Source: Aldehydirespirator sp965204415 (GTDB lineage: Bacteria; Actinomycetota; Acidimicrobiia; Acidimicrobiales; Aldehydirespiratoraceae). From it: a DNA stretch of 64,000 nucleotides. Positions 1-7,792 of this stretch are shown here, in pieces (position 1 is the first letter of the stretch; every line of letters starts with the position of its first letter). Below the pieces are notes generated by a model. It worked only from the letters and a program-made list of their open reading frames with translations, had not been told where the DNA came from and did not search any database. The stretch spans positions 1,488,001 through 1,552,000 of the forward strand of contig CBDBEL010000004.1 of NCBI GenBank assembly GCA_965204415.1. Direction: 5' to 3'. Made by a program: the position numbers and the translations under genes.

Positions 1-284
1 GCCCGGGCCTCCACCGCGCCGGGCGCCAGCACGCCGCTGTCGACGAGCAGGGTCTCCGCGCACGCCAGCCAGCGGCCGTAGTAGCCGTCGGCCAGGTAGT
101 CGTAGGGGTGCAGGCGCTCGAGGCCGTGCCGGAAGGCGTCGAGGTTGGTGCCCGACAGACCCATCGACATCGCTCCCATGGCGAAGGCGCGGCCGTGCCA
201 GTCCTCGCGGAACACGGGCTCGTCGGGGTCGATGGACACGGTGCCCCAACCGTGCATTCCTCCCATGTCGTGGATGCCGTCCAT
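1..284 (-). CDS. Nitrile hydratase beta subunit, N-terminal part (cut by window edge)
   Basis: Encodes the first 94 residues of a nitrile hydratase beta subunit, which with the alpha subunit hydrates nitriles to amides. The start MDGIHDMGGMHGWGTV is the family signature (M-x-GIHDMGG), followed by FREDWHGRAFAM and LHPYDYLADGYYGRWL, all typical of the beta N-terminal domain. The ATG at 284 has a GGAGG ribosome site 5 nt upstream. The metal-binding cysteines lie in the alpha subunit, so cobalt versus iron type cannot be told here. No alpha gene precedes it; alpha and activator genes would have to lie beyond the left edge. It follows the lyase gene on the same strand after a 133-bp gap with its own likely promoter. 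Confidence 0.88.
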   Translation of the reverse strand, partial: MDGIHDMGGMHGWGTVSIDPDEPVFREDWHGRAFAMGAMSMGLSGTNLDAFRHGLERLHPYDYLADGYYGRWLACAETLLVDSGVLAPGAVEAR

Positions 285-331
285 CGGAGCCTCCCAGTCT
301 GCGGATTCCTCGGCCGTGGCCCGGTGCCTCA

Positions 332-354
332 ACTATAAGACAGCAACCAGTTGC
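332..354 (-). promoter_or_regulatory. Probable promoter/operator of the nitrile hydratase gene
   Basis: On the minus strand a -10 like TATAGT (332-337) sits beside an inverted repeat GCAAC-CA-GTTGC (343-354). The minus-strand text TGTCTTATAGTTGAGG closely matches TTTCTTATAGTAGATG near 7700-7712, upstream of the minus-strand gene that starts at 7623. This hints at a shared regulator for the two genes, by inference only. Confidence 0.4.
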
Positions 355-417
355 AAGAGAAATGCGGAACTGCCTCGCACCAATCCCGGTCGGCCCCGAG
401 GGACCTGACGTCCGGGA

Positions 418-1950
418 TCAGCAGAGGCTGGCCAGCTCGCGGGCCCGGGCCACCAGGCTCTCCTCAGCCTCGGCGTAGCCCTTGAGTGCCTCGACCGCGG
501 CAGCCCGCAGGCGAGCCGCGTGGTCGGAGAACTCCTCTGCCAGCGATCTCACCTCGCCCGGCGCGGCCCCGCCCGTCGCGCGCCGGGTGGCCACGATGCG
601 GCGCGGGTCCAGCGCCTCTGCCAGCGCAGCGGCATCCAGTCCGAGCCGCCGCCCGCAGACCTCGGAGGCGGCCTCGTCGAGCATCTCGGAAGTGATGTCC
701 ATCCCGGTGAGCCCGCGGCCGCTGGCGGCCCGCACCGCCCGGCCCACCACGTGGTAGGCGGTGCGGTAGTCGACCCCGGCGGCCACCATCACGTACTCGG
801 CCAGGTCGGTGGCCTGGGTGAAGCCTCGTTCGAGCTCGGACCACATCCGCTCGGCGTTGACGGTCAGGGTCTTCACCACACCGGCGGTCAGGGCGCTCAC
901 CCTGATAGTGAAGTCGAGCGCCCGGGGGATCTCGCCGTAGGCGAAGATCAGGTTGTCGCTGCGCGCCGACGGGCTCTTGACCACGGCCAGGAAGCCGCTC
1001 ATCCTGCCGATCAGCACTCCGCTGGCCCCCCGGATGATGGACAGGGAGTAGGGGTTGCGCTTCTGGGGCATCAGGACCGAGGCCCGGGTGAACGGTCCGG
1101 CCAGGTCGACGTAGTCGAACTCCTGGCTCGACCAGATCTCGAGGTCCTCGGCCAGCTTGGCCTGGTTGGCGATCATGCTCGCCGAGGTGGCCAGCAGATC
1201 GATGAACACGTCGGTCTGCCACATGGCGTCGCGGGTATGGGAGATCACGCCGTCGAACCCGAGGTCGGCGGCGATGGCGCCCCGATCGTCCAGCAGCCGG
1301 CTGCCGTTGACGCAGCCCGCGCCACCGGGGCTGGTGTTGACCTGCTCGAGGGCGGCCCGGAACCGCTCGCCGTCGCGCAGCGCGGGCGGGACGAAGGCCA
1401 GCAGGTAATGGCCGAAGGTGGACGGCTGGGCCTGCTGGAGGTAGGTCTGGTCGCCCATGAACGTCTCGGCGTGCTCCGCCGCCACCGCAGCCGCGGTCGA
1501 CGCGAAATCGGCTCCTACCTCGATGAGCCGCGCCGTCTGGGACCTCAGCAGCAGCCGCAGCGCGACGCGGGCGGCCTCCCTGCGGGGACGGCCGGCGTGC
1601 AGCCAGCCGGCCGAATCGCCGATGCGTTCCACGAAGTGGCGCTCCCGGGAGTTGTAGACCTCCCCGGAGGCGGAATCGTAGGGGAAATCGGCCGGGTCGG
1701 TTCCGTAGGCGTCGAGCAGCACCTCCAGCAGGTCGGCGGCGGCCGGCTGGGGAATGAGGCCCCTGCTCCGCAGGTCCAGCACATGGCCGAGGTCGGCGAG
1801 GTTCAGCCCGTGGTGCAGCAGCGGAGCGTCGGCGATCTCCCACGCGAACCCGGCGTCGACCAGCTCCTGCGCAGGCGCCTCCGGCGACGGCCCCGCCAGC
1901 CGGGCTCCGCGGGCAGCCTCGGGGCCCGGATCCGGGCTAGATCCACTCAT
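418..1950 (-). CDS. Aspartase/fumarase-superfamily lyase, argininosuccinate-lyase-like (XcbD-like candidate)
   Basis: A 510-residue member of the aspartase/fumarase superfamily, which performs beta-eliminations or additions. It resembles argininosuccinate lyase in the mid region (TSPGGAGCVNGSRL) and carries the catalytic serine-loop signature RASVLMPQKRNPYSL near residues 290-305. The N-terminal 30 residues are low-complexity Pro/Ala. It overlaps the upstream lyase by 14 nt, so the two are translated together. True argininosuccinate lyases are about 460 residues and sit with arg genes, which are absent. With ComA and a second superfamily lyase next door, it matches the XcbB/C/D set of bacterial coenzyme M synthesis (known from Xanthobacter autotrophicus). 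Which lyase does which step is not decidable from sequence. Confidence 0.72.
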   Translation of the reverse strand: MSGSSPDPGPEAARGARLAGPSPEAPAQELVDAGFAWEIADAPLLHHGLNLADLGHVLDLRSRGLIPQPAAADLLEVLLDAYGTDPADFPYDSASGEVYNSRERHFVERIGDSAGWLHAGRPRREAARVALRLLLRSQTARLIEVGADFASTAAAVAAEHAETFMGDQTYLQQAQPSTFGHYLLAFVPPALRDGERFRAALEQVNTSPGGAGCVNGSRLLDDRGAIAADLGFDGVISHTRDAMWQTDVFIDLLATSASMIANQAKLAEDLEIWSSQEFDYVDLAGPFTRASVLMPQKRNPYSLSIIRGASGVLIGRMSGFLAVVKSPSARSDNLIFAYGEIPRALDFTIRVSALTAGVVKTLTVNAERMWSELERGFTQATDLAEYVMVAAGVDYRTAYHVVGRAVRAASGRGLTGMDITSEMLDEAASEVCGRRLGLDAAALAEALDPRRIVATRRATGGAAPGEVRSLAEEFSDHAARLRAAAVEALKGYAEAEESLVARARELASLC

Positions 1951-3286
1951 CGGTCTCGGTGGCCCGGCGCTTGGACGCGGCTGCGACTACGGCGTCGACC
2001 ATTGCGCCGGCCGCGCCGGTCGCGGGTCGGTCCAAGTCCTCGAGCTCGGCAGGCGTGGCGATGTCCTCGAGGGTCTCGATCAGCGGGCGGCCGCTCTCGC
2101 GGGCCTGGCGGTAGGCCCGTTGCAGCTCGTCATTGGCCCGGTGCTTGCCCAGCCTCTCCGACAGGCGCCTCAGCAACTCCTGGGACCCGTAGTCGCCCAT
2201 GGTCTCCAGGTTGGCCGACATCGCGGCCTCGTCCACTTCGATGCCAGCCGCCAGGCCACGGGCCAGGCTGAGCTGGCAGAGCAGGTAGTGGCCCATCTCG
2301 GGCAGCAGCACCCACTCGGTCTTCCAGGTTCGGGCGTCCCGCTCATGGTCGCCGACCATGGTCTCGGTGAGCACGCCCGCGGCTGAGCGCACCAACCTGC
2401 CCAGGGTCACCATCTGCTCGCTGCGCTCCGGGTTTCGCTTGTGGGGCATCGTGATGCTGCCCATGGTTGCTTCTGACGCCGCCTCCGCAACTTCGCCGAT
2501 CTCGCGTCGCTGAAGGTTGTACACCTCGTTGGCCATGCGGGCCATGGTCGCCGAGACCAGGGCCGAGTTGCTGGCGAACTCGGCGATCCGGTCCCGTGCC
2601 GTCAGCCAGGAGATGGCCGGCTCACCCAGCTCGAGGCGCCGGCAGAAGCCATGGCGCAGCGCGGGACCGAGCTCTCCGTAGAAGCCCAGCGCCCCCACCG
2701 CCCCGGCCAGTTGGCCGACTACCAGGCGGGGATGGCTCTGGCGCCACCGCTCCAGGTGGCGGGCCGTCTCGTCGGCCCACGAGGCCACCTTGAGCCCGAA
2801 CGTGACCGGCGCGCCCGGCTGGCCGTGGGTTCGGCCCAGCATGGGCGTGTCGCGATGGCGTTCAGCCAGCTCGAGCAGCGATGCCTCGACAGCTCGCAGG
2901 TCGCGCCACACGATCTCGCCGACATCGCGCATCTCCAGCGCTGCGGCGGTATCGGTGATGTCCTGCACGGTGGCGCCGTAGTAGATGTGCTCACGGGCGT
3001 CGGCGGGCAGGTGGGCCTGCAGCTCGCGCACCAGCCCGATGGTTGAATGAGAGGTCCGGCGGGTCTCGGCGCCAACCGCGGCCGGATCTAGCCGGCTCGC
3101 ATCGAGGTCCGCTATCGCGGCCGCAGAAGAGGCGGGGATGATCCCAAGGTCGGCCTGCGCCGCGGCGAGAGCCTTGAGCACCGCCACCCAGCGGGACAGG
3201 CGGGCGCGCTCGGAGAACAGGGCCAGCGACTCCGGGGTGGACCACCCGTGGCCGTAGACGGCCGAGTCGATCAGGTGGGCGTCCAC
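1937..3286 (-). CDS. Aspartase/fumarase-superfamily lyase, adenylosuccinate-lyase-like (XcbC-like candidate)
   Basis: A 449-residue lyase of the adenylosuccinate lyase / carboxymuconate cycloisomerase branch. Visible motifs are TSHSTIGLVRELQ, the substrate-site LGRTHGQPGAPVTFG and the signature GSITMPHKRNPERSE. The start is taken as GTG at 3286, giving a 16-nt overlap with the gene before it; the open frame extends further but only as a shadow of that gene. In the bacterial coenzyme M pathway a superfamily member (XcbC1) eliminates phosphate from phosphosulfolactate to give sulfoacrylate, and this protein sits downstream of a phosphosulfolactate synthase. A housekeeping purB is an alternative, but no purine genes are nearby. 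Confidence 0.7.
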   Translation of the reverse strand: MDAHLIDSAVYGHGWSTPESLALFSERARLSRWVAVLKALAAAQADLGIIPASSAAAIADLDASRLDPAAVGAETRRTSHSTIGLVRELQAHLPADAREHIYYGATVQDITDTAAALEMRDVGEIVWRDLRAVEASLLELAERHRDTPMLGRTHGQPGAPVTFGLKVASWADETARHLERWRQSHPRLVVGQLAGAVGALGFYGELGPALRHGFCRRLELGEPAISWLTARDRIAEFASNSALVSATMARMANEVYNLQRREIGEVAEAASEATMGSITMPHKRNPERSEQMVTLGRLVRSAAGVLTETMVGDHERDARTWKTEWVLLPEMGHYLLCQLSLARGLAAGIEVDEAAMSANLETMGDYGSQELLRRLSERLGKHRANDELQRAYRQARESGRPLIETLEDIATPAELEDLDRPATGAAGAMVDAVVAAASKRRATETDEWI

Positions 3287-4200
3287 CGGCCGTCCCCGGG
3301 TCCAGCCAGCGAACGAAGGGCGCTGCGTACCTCGTCTAGGGTCGCGCCCCAGGGCACCATGGCAGTGTCGCCGCGCCGTTCCATGCCTTCGTCCAGCATG
3401 CAGCAGCGGCTCAAGACCAACCCTTCGCCGTCGCCGCCGGCTGCGTCCATCAGCCGGCGCGGGCACCAGTCGATGGTGCGGGGCGCGTCGGTCCCGTAGA
3501 ACCAGCGGTGAATCTGCTGGGAGCGCTCGCAGCCGAGCAGGGTCGAGCCCGCGAAGGACGGTCGCTCGTCGAGATGCGACACCGACACGCCCTCGATCTC
3601 GATCCCACCGCCCCGGCAGGGAACGACCAGCCCCCTGGGCGGCTGCGAACCGGCCTCGGCCACCAGCGAGCGGCTGTCGACGATCCATTCGCTCACCGAG
3701 ATGGGGGGCAGGTCCTCGGCCGAGTCCAGGACCCTGGCGACCTGGTCCGACAGCTTGGAGGGCTCCGGCGGCACCACATCGAGCACCGTCACCCTGATGG
3801 GGTCGGCGTTGAGAAGGAAGCTCACATGGCGGTACCGGCCCTCCACCACCACGCAGCGCTGATCCGGGCACTGAGCTGCGGCCCGGGCGAGATGGGAGGG
3901 GACTCCCAGGTCGATGCTGTCGTCGCGCACGTAGGCGCATTCGGCGGCCGGGGCCAGCACACGAGCGGCCACCGCCGCCGAGAACAGGTCGTCGCTGCCG
4001 TCGCGGGCCAACTCCACCAGCGCGCAGCGGTCGGGTTCGCCGTCCAGCCGGGCGATCACGAATCGGGTCCTGTGATACGCCTCGCGTCCGGTGAAGCGGG
4101 CCACCAGATCATCGGGCGACAGGCTGGGAACCGAGGCCACCGACACCTGCCGGTACCGGGCCGGCATCACGTTGGGGGCGGCCGGATCTAGATCGAACAC
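3271..4200 (-). CDS. Unknown conserved-looking protein between ComA and the lyases
   Basis: About 309 residues if GTG at 4200 is used (13-nt overlap with the ComA gene), or 298 if ATG at 4167 is used. I do not recognise the family. It is soluble, with no signal peptide or membrane segment. The C-terminal half holds several cysteines (VVPCRGGG, LLGCERSQQIHRWFYG, DWCPRRLM, LSRCCMLDEGME) that could form a metal or redox site. Its position inside a tightly overlapping operon with phosphosulfolactate synthase and two elimination-type lyases suggests a role in the same sulfonate pathway. It does not look like the PLP enzyme (XcbE1) that completes the known bacterial coenzyme M route. Confidence 0.6.
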   Translation of the reverse strand: MFDLDPAAPNVMPARYRQVSVASVPSLSPDDLVARFTGREAYHRTRFVIARLDGEPDRCALVELARDGSDDLFSAAVAARVLAPAAECAYVRDDSIDLGVPSHLARAAAQCPDQRCVVVEGRYRHVSFLLNADPIRVTVLDVVPPEPSKLSDQVARVLDSAEDLPPISVSEWIVDSRSLVAEAGSQPPRGLVVPCRGGGIEIEGVSVSHLDERPSFAGSTLLGCERSQQIHRWFYGTDAPRTIDWCPRRLMDAAGGDGEGLVLSRCCMLDEGMERRGDTAMVPWGATLDEVRSALRSLAGPGDGRWTPT

Positions 4201-5009
4201 GAGTTGAGGGGGTCCGGGATCGTGCCTGCGGCGCGGGCGGGAAGGCTGGACCGGAGGGTGTCGGAGCGCAGCCCGTGCCTGAGCGCCTCCACGCCGAGCA
4301 CCTCGGCCGGAGCGATGTTGGCCAGGTTCACATTCGCGCCGAGATGGTTGACGAGCCAGGCCTGCTGGTGGCGCAGCGGCGCCTCGTACACGACGGGCGC
4401 GTCCTCGCCAAGGCGTTCCAGGGCGTCGACGAGGTCGGCTCGAACCGACCCGTCGGCGGCATAGAGGCCCACCGTCCCGCTCTCGCGGCCCTCGGCCACC
4501 AGCCAAGCCGCGCCACAGTCCAGATCGCTCCTGGCCTCCTCAAGCCATTCCGAGGGCAGAGCCGGCTCGTGGGGATCCTTGCTGCCCACCTCTGCGAACA
4601 CCTCGAAACCGTGACCGCAGGCCTCGCCGATGAGATCACGCTTGGAGGAGGCCGGCAGGCCGGTGGCGCCCCGCGACACCTCTACGCAGCCGAAGCCGAG
4701 GCGTCCGGACCACTCGAAGAACTCGGCGCTGCGGCCCTGCCACCACGCCGCTTCCAGCAGGGTCCCACCCGGGCAGGCCTTCACCCTGTGCGCTTCCAGC
4801 AGCCCGATCTTGGCTGCGACCGTGCTGTCGACGTAGGCGGTGCCGAAGCCGAACTTCCAGACGTCCACGAACTCCCCGTAGGCCTCGAGAAGTCCGTCCA
4901 TGCTCGCCAGCGGGGTGCCCTTGTCGATGACATGGGTTATCCCGCGGCGGCGCGGCTTGGAGGTCCGGTCGGCAGTCTCAAGGAACCGGGGAGACTCGAA
5001 GATGGGCAT
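4188..5009 (-). CDS. comA: Phosphosulfolactate synthase (ComA/XcbB family)
   Basis: A 273-residue TIM-barrel enzyme that adds sulfite to phosphoenolpyruvate to make (R)-2-phospho-3-sulfolactate, the first step of coenzyme M synthesis. Family blocks are clear: PRRRGITHVIDKGTP near the N terminus, VDVWKFGFGTAYVD, VKACPGGTLLEAAWWQG and FGCVEVSRGATGLP. The ATG at 5009 has an AGGAG ribosome site 8 nt upstream. It heads a run of overlapping minus-strand genes (unknown protein, two fumarase-type lyases). ComA homologues also occur in some bacteria and plants without coenzyme M, so the end product is inferred from neighbours. Confidence 0.85.
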   Translation of the reverse strand: MPIFESPRFLETADRTSKPRRRGITHVIDKGTPLASMDGLLEAYGEFVDVWKFGFGTAYVDSTVAAKIGLLEAHRVKACPGGTLLEAAWWQGRSAEFFEWSGRLGFGCVEVSRGATGLPASSKRDLIGEACGHGFEVFAEVGSKDPHEPALPSEWLEEARSDLDCGAAWLVAEGRESGTVGLYAADGSVRADLVDALERLGEDAPVVYEAPLRHQQAWLVNHLGANVNLANIAPAEVLGVEALRHGLRSDTLRSSLPARAAGTIPDPLNSCSI

Positions 5010-5058
5010 CGGATGATCTCCTGACCGGCGTCACACCACGATGGGCCGCGACACCATC

Positions 5059-5817
5059 CTAGGAGTTGGTACTGGTTGCGGGCAGTCCGGTGGCGGCCAG
5101 GGCGATGCCGGCGGCGAGCGCCCGGCCCGACGTCGCGCCCACCGAGGCCAGCGACTGGGCGGCTCGACTCATTGCGTGCGGGTCGCCGTCGGCGGCCGCG
5201 TCGAGCAGGGCGTGCGCGGGCTGGATGCTCTGGCCGGCCGCGGCCCATCTCAGGTAGGCCCGGCTCAGTGCCGTCGTGCGGGCCGCATGGGCCAGGCGGC
5301 CCAGGACTCCACGACGTGCTGGATCCATGGCGCACACCAGCAGGATTCCCGCGAGCACGTCGTCGCCGCTGGGTGTGAGTCCGGCGCCACGACCCTGAAG
5401 GCGACGGGAAGCGCCGGCCACGTCGCCGAGGCGCACGTCGCCGGTGACTGCCTCCCAGACCGGGGCCAGATCAGCGTCGACGGGATCGGCCATGCCGCGC
5501 CATGCCGCCGCGCCGGCATTGAGCCGTTCCGGCAGGCGAGGCGCCCAGCACTGGTCCGGGTCGACGCGGATCCGGGTGCAGCCCGCGTTCAGCACCCCGT
5601 CCGAGACGGTCACCGCGTCGTGGCGGTCAGGCAACCCGGCCAACTCCGCAGCCACCAGGTGCAGGGGCCCGGCCCAGGACTGCGGACCCAGAACCGCGAA
5701 GACGGTCTGCGAGGGACCCGTGACATAGAAGCCGGCACCGAAGACGCTCCCGACCCGACCGGCGAAGCCGCCGTTTACTGCGTCAAGCACTCCCTCGCCG
5801 ACCGACGCCGCGGGCAC
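5059..5817 (-). CDS. DUF2877 (AllH-like) protein
   Basis: A DUF2877 protein of about 252 residues, recognised by the glycine-rich block GRGAGLTPSGDDVLAGILL and by LAAGIALA near the end. In enterobacteria the DUF2877 protein AllH works with FdrA/AllF and the DUF1116 protein AllG as oxamate carbamoyltransferase. An FdrA homologue and a carbamate kinase lie 3-5 kb away here, but I see no DUF1116 gene. The frame is open to ATG at 5874, which would overlap the divergent gene starting at 5853; GTG at 5817 avoids this and is preferred. It lies 49 bp upstream of comA on the same strand and may be co-transcribed. Confidence 0.7.
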   Translation of the reverse strand: MPAASVGEGVLDAVNGGFAGRVGSVFGAGFYVTGPSQTVFAVLGPQSWAGPLHLVAAELAGLPDRHDAVTVSDGVLNAGCTRIRVDPDQCWAPRLPERLNAGAAAWRGMADPVDADLAPVWEAVTGDVRLGDVAGASRRLQGRGAGLTPSGDDVLAGILLVCAMDPARRGVLGRLAHAARTTALSRAYLRWAAAGQSIQPAHALLDAAADGDPHAMSRAAQSLASVGATSGRALAAGIALAATGLPATSTNS

Positions 5818-5840
5818 GGCCCCCGGACGCTCGGCTGCTG

Positions 5841-5846
5841 TACGGT
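5841..5846 (+). promoter_or_regulatory. Leaderless -10 box TACGGT
   Basis: TACGGT lies 6 nt before the GTG at 5853, the usual spacing for a leaderless actinobacterial transcript. The same box-to-start arrangement recurs at many genes in this window, which supports GTG 5853 as the start. Confidence 0.5.
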
Positions 5847-5852
5847 GCGGCC

Positions 5853-6821
5853 GTGCCATCGCCGGAGGCTTCATCGCGGATCGACCTGGACGGGTTGGTG
5901 GCGTCGGTTCGCTCCCATCCGGGCCTGCTCGCCAAGCGCTCCATCGGAGCGGTGCAGGAAGCGGTCACCGAGCCGGACGCGCTGACCGGGCCCGGCGACG
6001 ACGGCGCGGTCGTGGAGATGCCGCAGGGGGGCTCGCTGGTCGTGTGCGGCGAGGCCGTGCATCCGCCGTTCGTGGCGTCCGACCCCCACGGCGCGGGGGT
6101 GGCGGCGGTGCTGGCCAACGTGAACGACCTCGCAGCCATGGGAGCGGTCCCCACCGCCATCGTCAACACGGTGGTGGCGCCGGCCCCGGTGGCGGCCGAG
6201 TGCCTGCGGGGCATGGCCGATGCTGCCGCCCTCTACGAGGTTCCGTTGGTGGGCGGGCACATCAGCGAGCACAAAGGCGAGCCCGCCCTGTCGGCCTTCG
6301 CGGTGGGGAGCGCCGACAGGGTCCTGTCGGCCACCATGGCCCGGCCGGGCCAGGAACTGCTGTTCGTCTGCTGCCTCGACGGCCGGATGCGCCGCGACTT
6401 CCCGTTCTTCACCACGATCGGGTCGCAGGGGCCGCGCCTGGCTGCCGACGTGCGCCTGCTGGCCGAGGCTGCTCGTGCCGGGCTGGCGTCGGCGGCCAAG
6501 GACGTGAGCATGGCCGGTGTGATCGGTTCGCTGGCCATGCTGCTGGAGCCGGGCCGTCTCGGCGCCGAGGTCGACCTGGGCGCGCTGCCCGTCCCGGAGG
6601 GCGTGGACCTGGACCGCTGGCTGGTCTGCTTCCCGACCTATGCCTTCTGGCTGGCCACCGACCGGCCCCGGGAGTGCGCGGAGCTGTTCCGTTCCGCCGG
6701 CCTGACCGCGACTGTCGCCGGCGCCCTCACCGGCACCGGTGTCCTCATCCTGCGCCGGGGTGACGACTCCCGGCCGGTGATCGACCTCGACAAGGAGCCC
6801 GTCACCGGTCTGTGGGACTGA
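5853..6821 (+). CDS. AIR-synthase-related (PurM/ThiL-fold) protein
   Basis: A 322-residue protein with the PurM-like ATP-binding fold. Motifs are LTGPGDDGAVVEMP for the N-terminal metal/ATP site, FVASDPHGAGVAAVLANVN, NDLAAMGA and the glycine loop PLVGGHIS. It is not a classical purM (no purine genes, divergent C terminus). The layout resembles the sll0787-type AIR-synthase-related family found in Nit1C nitrilase clusters, and an MSMEG_0565-like glycosyltransferase, another member of such clusters, is 3.5 kb downstream. The substrate is unknown. It is divergent from the DUF2877 gene, starts at a GTG 6 nt after a -10 box, and ends next to a 33-bp tandem repeat. Confidence 0.7.
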   Translation: MPSPEASSRIDLDGLVASVRSHPGLLAKRSIGAVQEAVTEPDALTGPGDDGAVVEMPQGGSLVVCGEAVHPPFVASDPHGAGVAAVLANVNDLAAMGAVPTAIVNTVVAPAPVAAECLRGMADAAALYEVPLVGGHISEHKGEPALSAFAVGSADRVLSATMARPGQELLFVCCLDGRMRRDFPFFTTIGSQGPRLAADVRLLAEAARAGLASAAKDVSMAGVIGSLAMLLEPGRLGAEVDLGALPVPEGVDLDRWLVCFPTYAFWLATDRPRECAELFRSAGLTATVAGALTGTGVLILRRGDDSRPVIDLDKEPVTGLWD

Positions 6822-6827
6822 GCGCAC

Positions 6828-6950
6828 CGGATCGCCCGGAGATGCATCCACCTCAACCAGCGGATCGCCCGGAGATGCATCCACCTCAGCCAGCGGATCG
6901 CCCGGCAATGCACTCGCCTCAACCAGCGGATCGCCCGGAGATGCGCCCGG
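6828..6950. repeat. 33-bp tandem repeat, about 3.7 copies
   Basis: Units begin CGGATCGCCCGGAGATGCAT and are 33 bp long (6828-6860, 6861-6893, 6894-6926, partial 6927-6950), with 1-5 differences between copies. The array fills the gap between two convergent genes. The unit length is a multiple of three and reads as an 11-residue Pro-rich repeat (DRPEMHPPQPA) on the plus strand, but no start or ribosome site supports translation. Confidence 0.85.
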
Positions 6951-6963
6951 CGGTGCGCTCGGC

Positions 6964-7623
6964 TCAGGCACCGGCTGCCTCGATGCGGCTCTTCATGGTG
7001 AGCCGGTGATCCTCCAAGAGTTCGCGGTTGCCGGTCTCGACATCCCCGAAGGAGGCGGCATCCAATCCGGCGGTCCGACCGTGCTCGTCGCCCAGTGCGG
7101 CGACCATCACCACATAGGTGGGCCTCATGGTCGAGGGATCGGGCTCGACCGTGCTGACCACGGCCAGCCCGGTGGCCAGGTGCAGTTCGATGCGCTGGTA
7201 GGGATCAACAAGGCCGGAATCCAAGTCGCCCTGCTCGTGGACCACCGCCCACGCCTGTCCCGCGTCGCGGGCCGCGGTGATGCGGTCCCGGCGGCTGCGC
7301 TCGGCCTGCTCGGCCAGCAGCTCGCGCCGGCGTATTGCGAACGCAGACCCGGCGATCTCCGGCTCCGGCAGCCGGTACCCGGCGATGTCCCCGGTCGCCC
7401 GCAGCGCCTCGTCCACCAACTCGGACCAGCGCTCCCATCGCTCGGCCAGCATTTCCAGGTCCTCGACTTCGGCCAGGGCGTCGGCCACCGCTCTCACCAG
7501 CCTCACCGCGGACTGGTAGGCGTCCGGGTTGGTGGTGGCCACCGGGTAGAGGCGACGCTCGCTCTCGTCCCAATGGGCGGCCAGCACCGCGGTGGGGTCT
7601 CCTGCCGGTGAGCCGTTGCTCAT
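6964..7623 (-). CDS. Protein of unknown function, 219 residues
   Basis: I do not recognise the family. The protein is soluble and mostly helical in its first two thirds (HWDESERRLYP, a Leu/Ala/Glu-rich stretch, then RRRELLAEQAERSRRDR), with a beta-rich last third (YQRIELHLATGLAVVSTV, PTYVVMVAALGDEHG). The ATG at 7623 is chosen because AAGGAG lies 8 nt upstream; the frame is open another 26 codons. It is divergent from the carbamate kinase gene. Its upstream region shares a TNTCTTATAGTNGANG element with the nitrile hydratase promoter, so it may belong to the same regulon. Confidence 0.65.
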   Translation of the reverse strand: MSNGSPAGDPTAVLAAHWDESERRLYPVATTNPDAYQSAVRLVRAVADALAEVEDLEMLAERWERWSELVDEALRATGDIAGYRLPEPEIAGSAFAIRRRELLAEQAERSRRDRITAARDAGQAWAVVHEQGDLDSGLVDPYQRIELHLATGLAVVSTVEPDPSTMRPTYVVMVAALGDEHGRTAGLDAASFGDVETGNRELLEDHRLTMKSRIEAAGA

Positions 7624-7792
7624 GGTGCGGACTCCTTGTGGTGGGCGCTGGCCTCTTGCAGCACCGATCATTGTGGCTTGGCAGAGCCCTGGACGCGTCA
7701 TCTACTATAAGAAAGTCGGTTCTGCTATCGGCAGATTCGAGAACTGGGGCCGGCTCACCGAACCCGATCGGACCTGCGAGAAGGAGTGCGCC

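Noticed and set aside
520..2271. Long plus-strand open frame of 583 codons
   Set aside because: It is the reverse shadow of two lyase genes in GC-rich DNA; its composition is Gly/Pro/His-rich with no recognisable domain.
418..3286. Housekeeping argH and purB
   Set aside because: No arginine or purine genes are near, the two lyases overlap each other, and ComA heads the operon; not fully excluded.
3287..3940. Extended N terminus of the adenylosuccinate-lyase-like protein
   Set aside because: The extra 218 residues are Arg/Gly-rich shadow of the upstream gene; the conserved domain begins after GTG 3286.
6828..6950. Possible CRISPR array
   Set aside because: The 33-bp units are directly adjacent without unique spacers and differ from each other; it is a tandem repeat.
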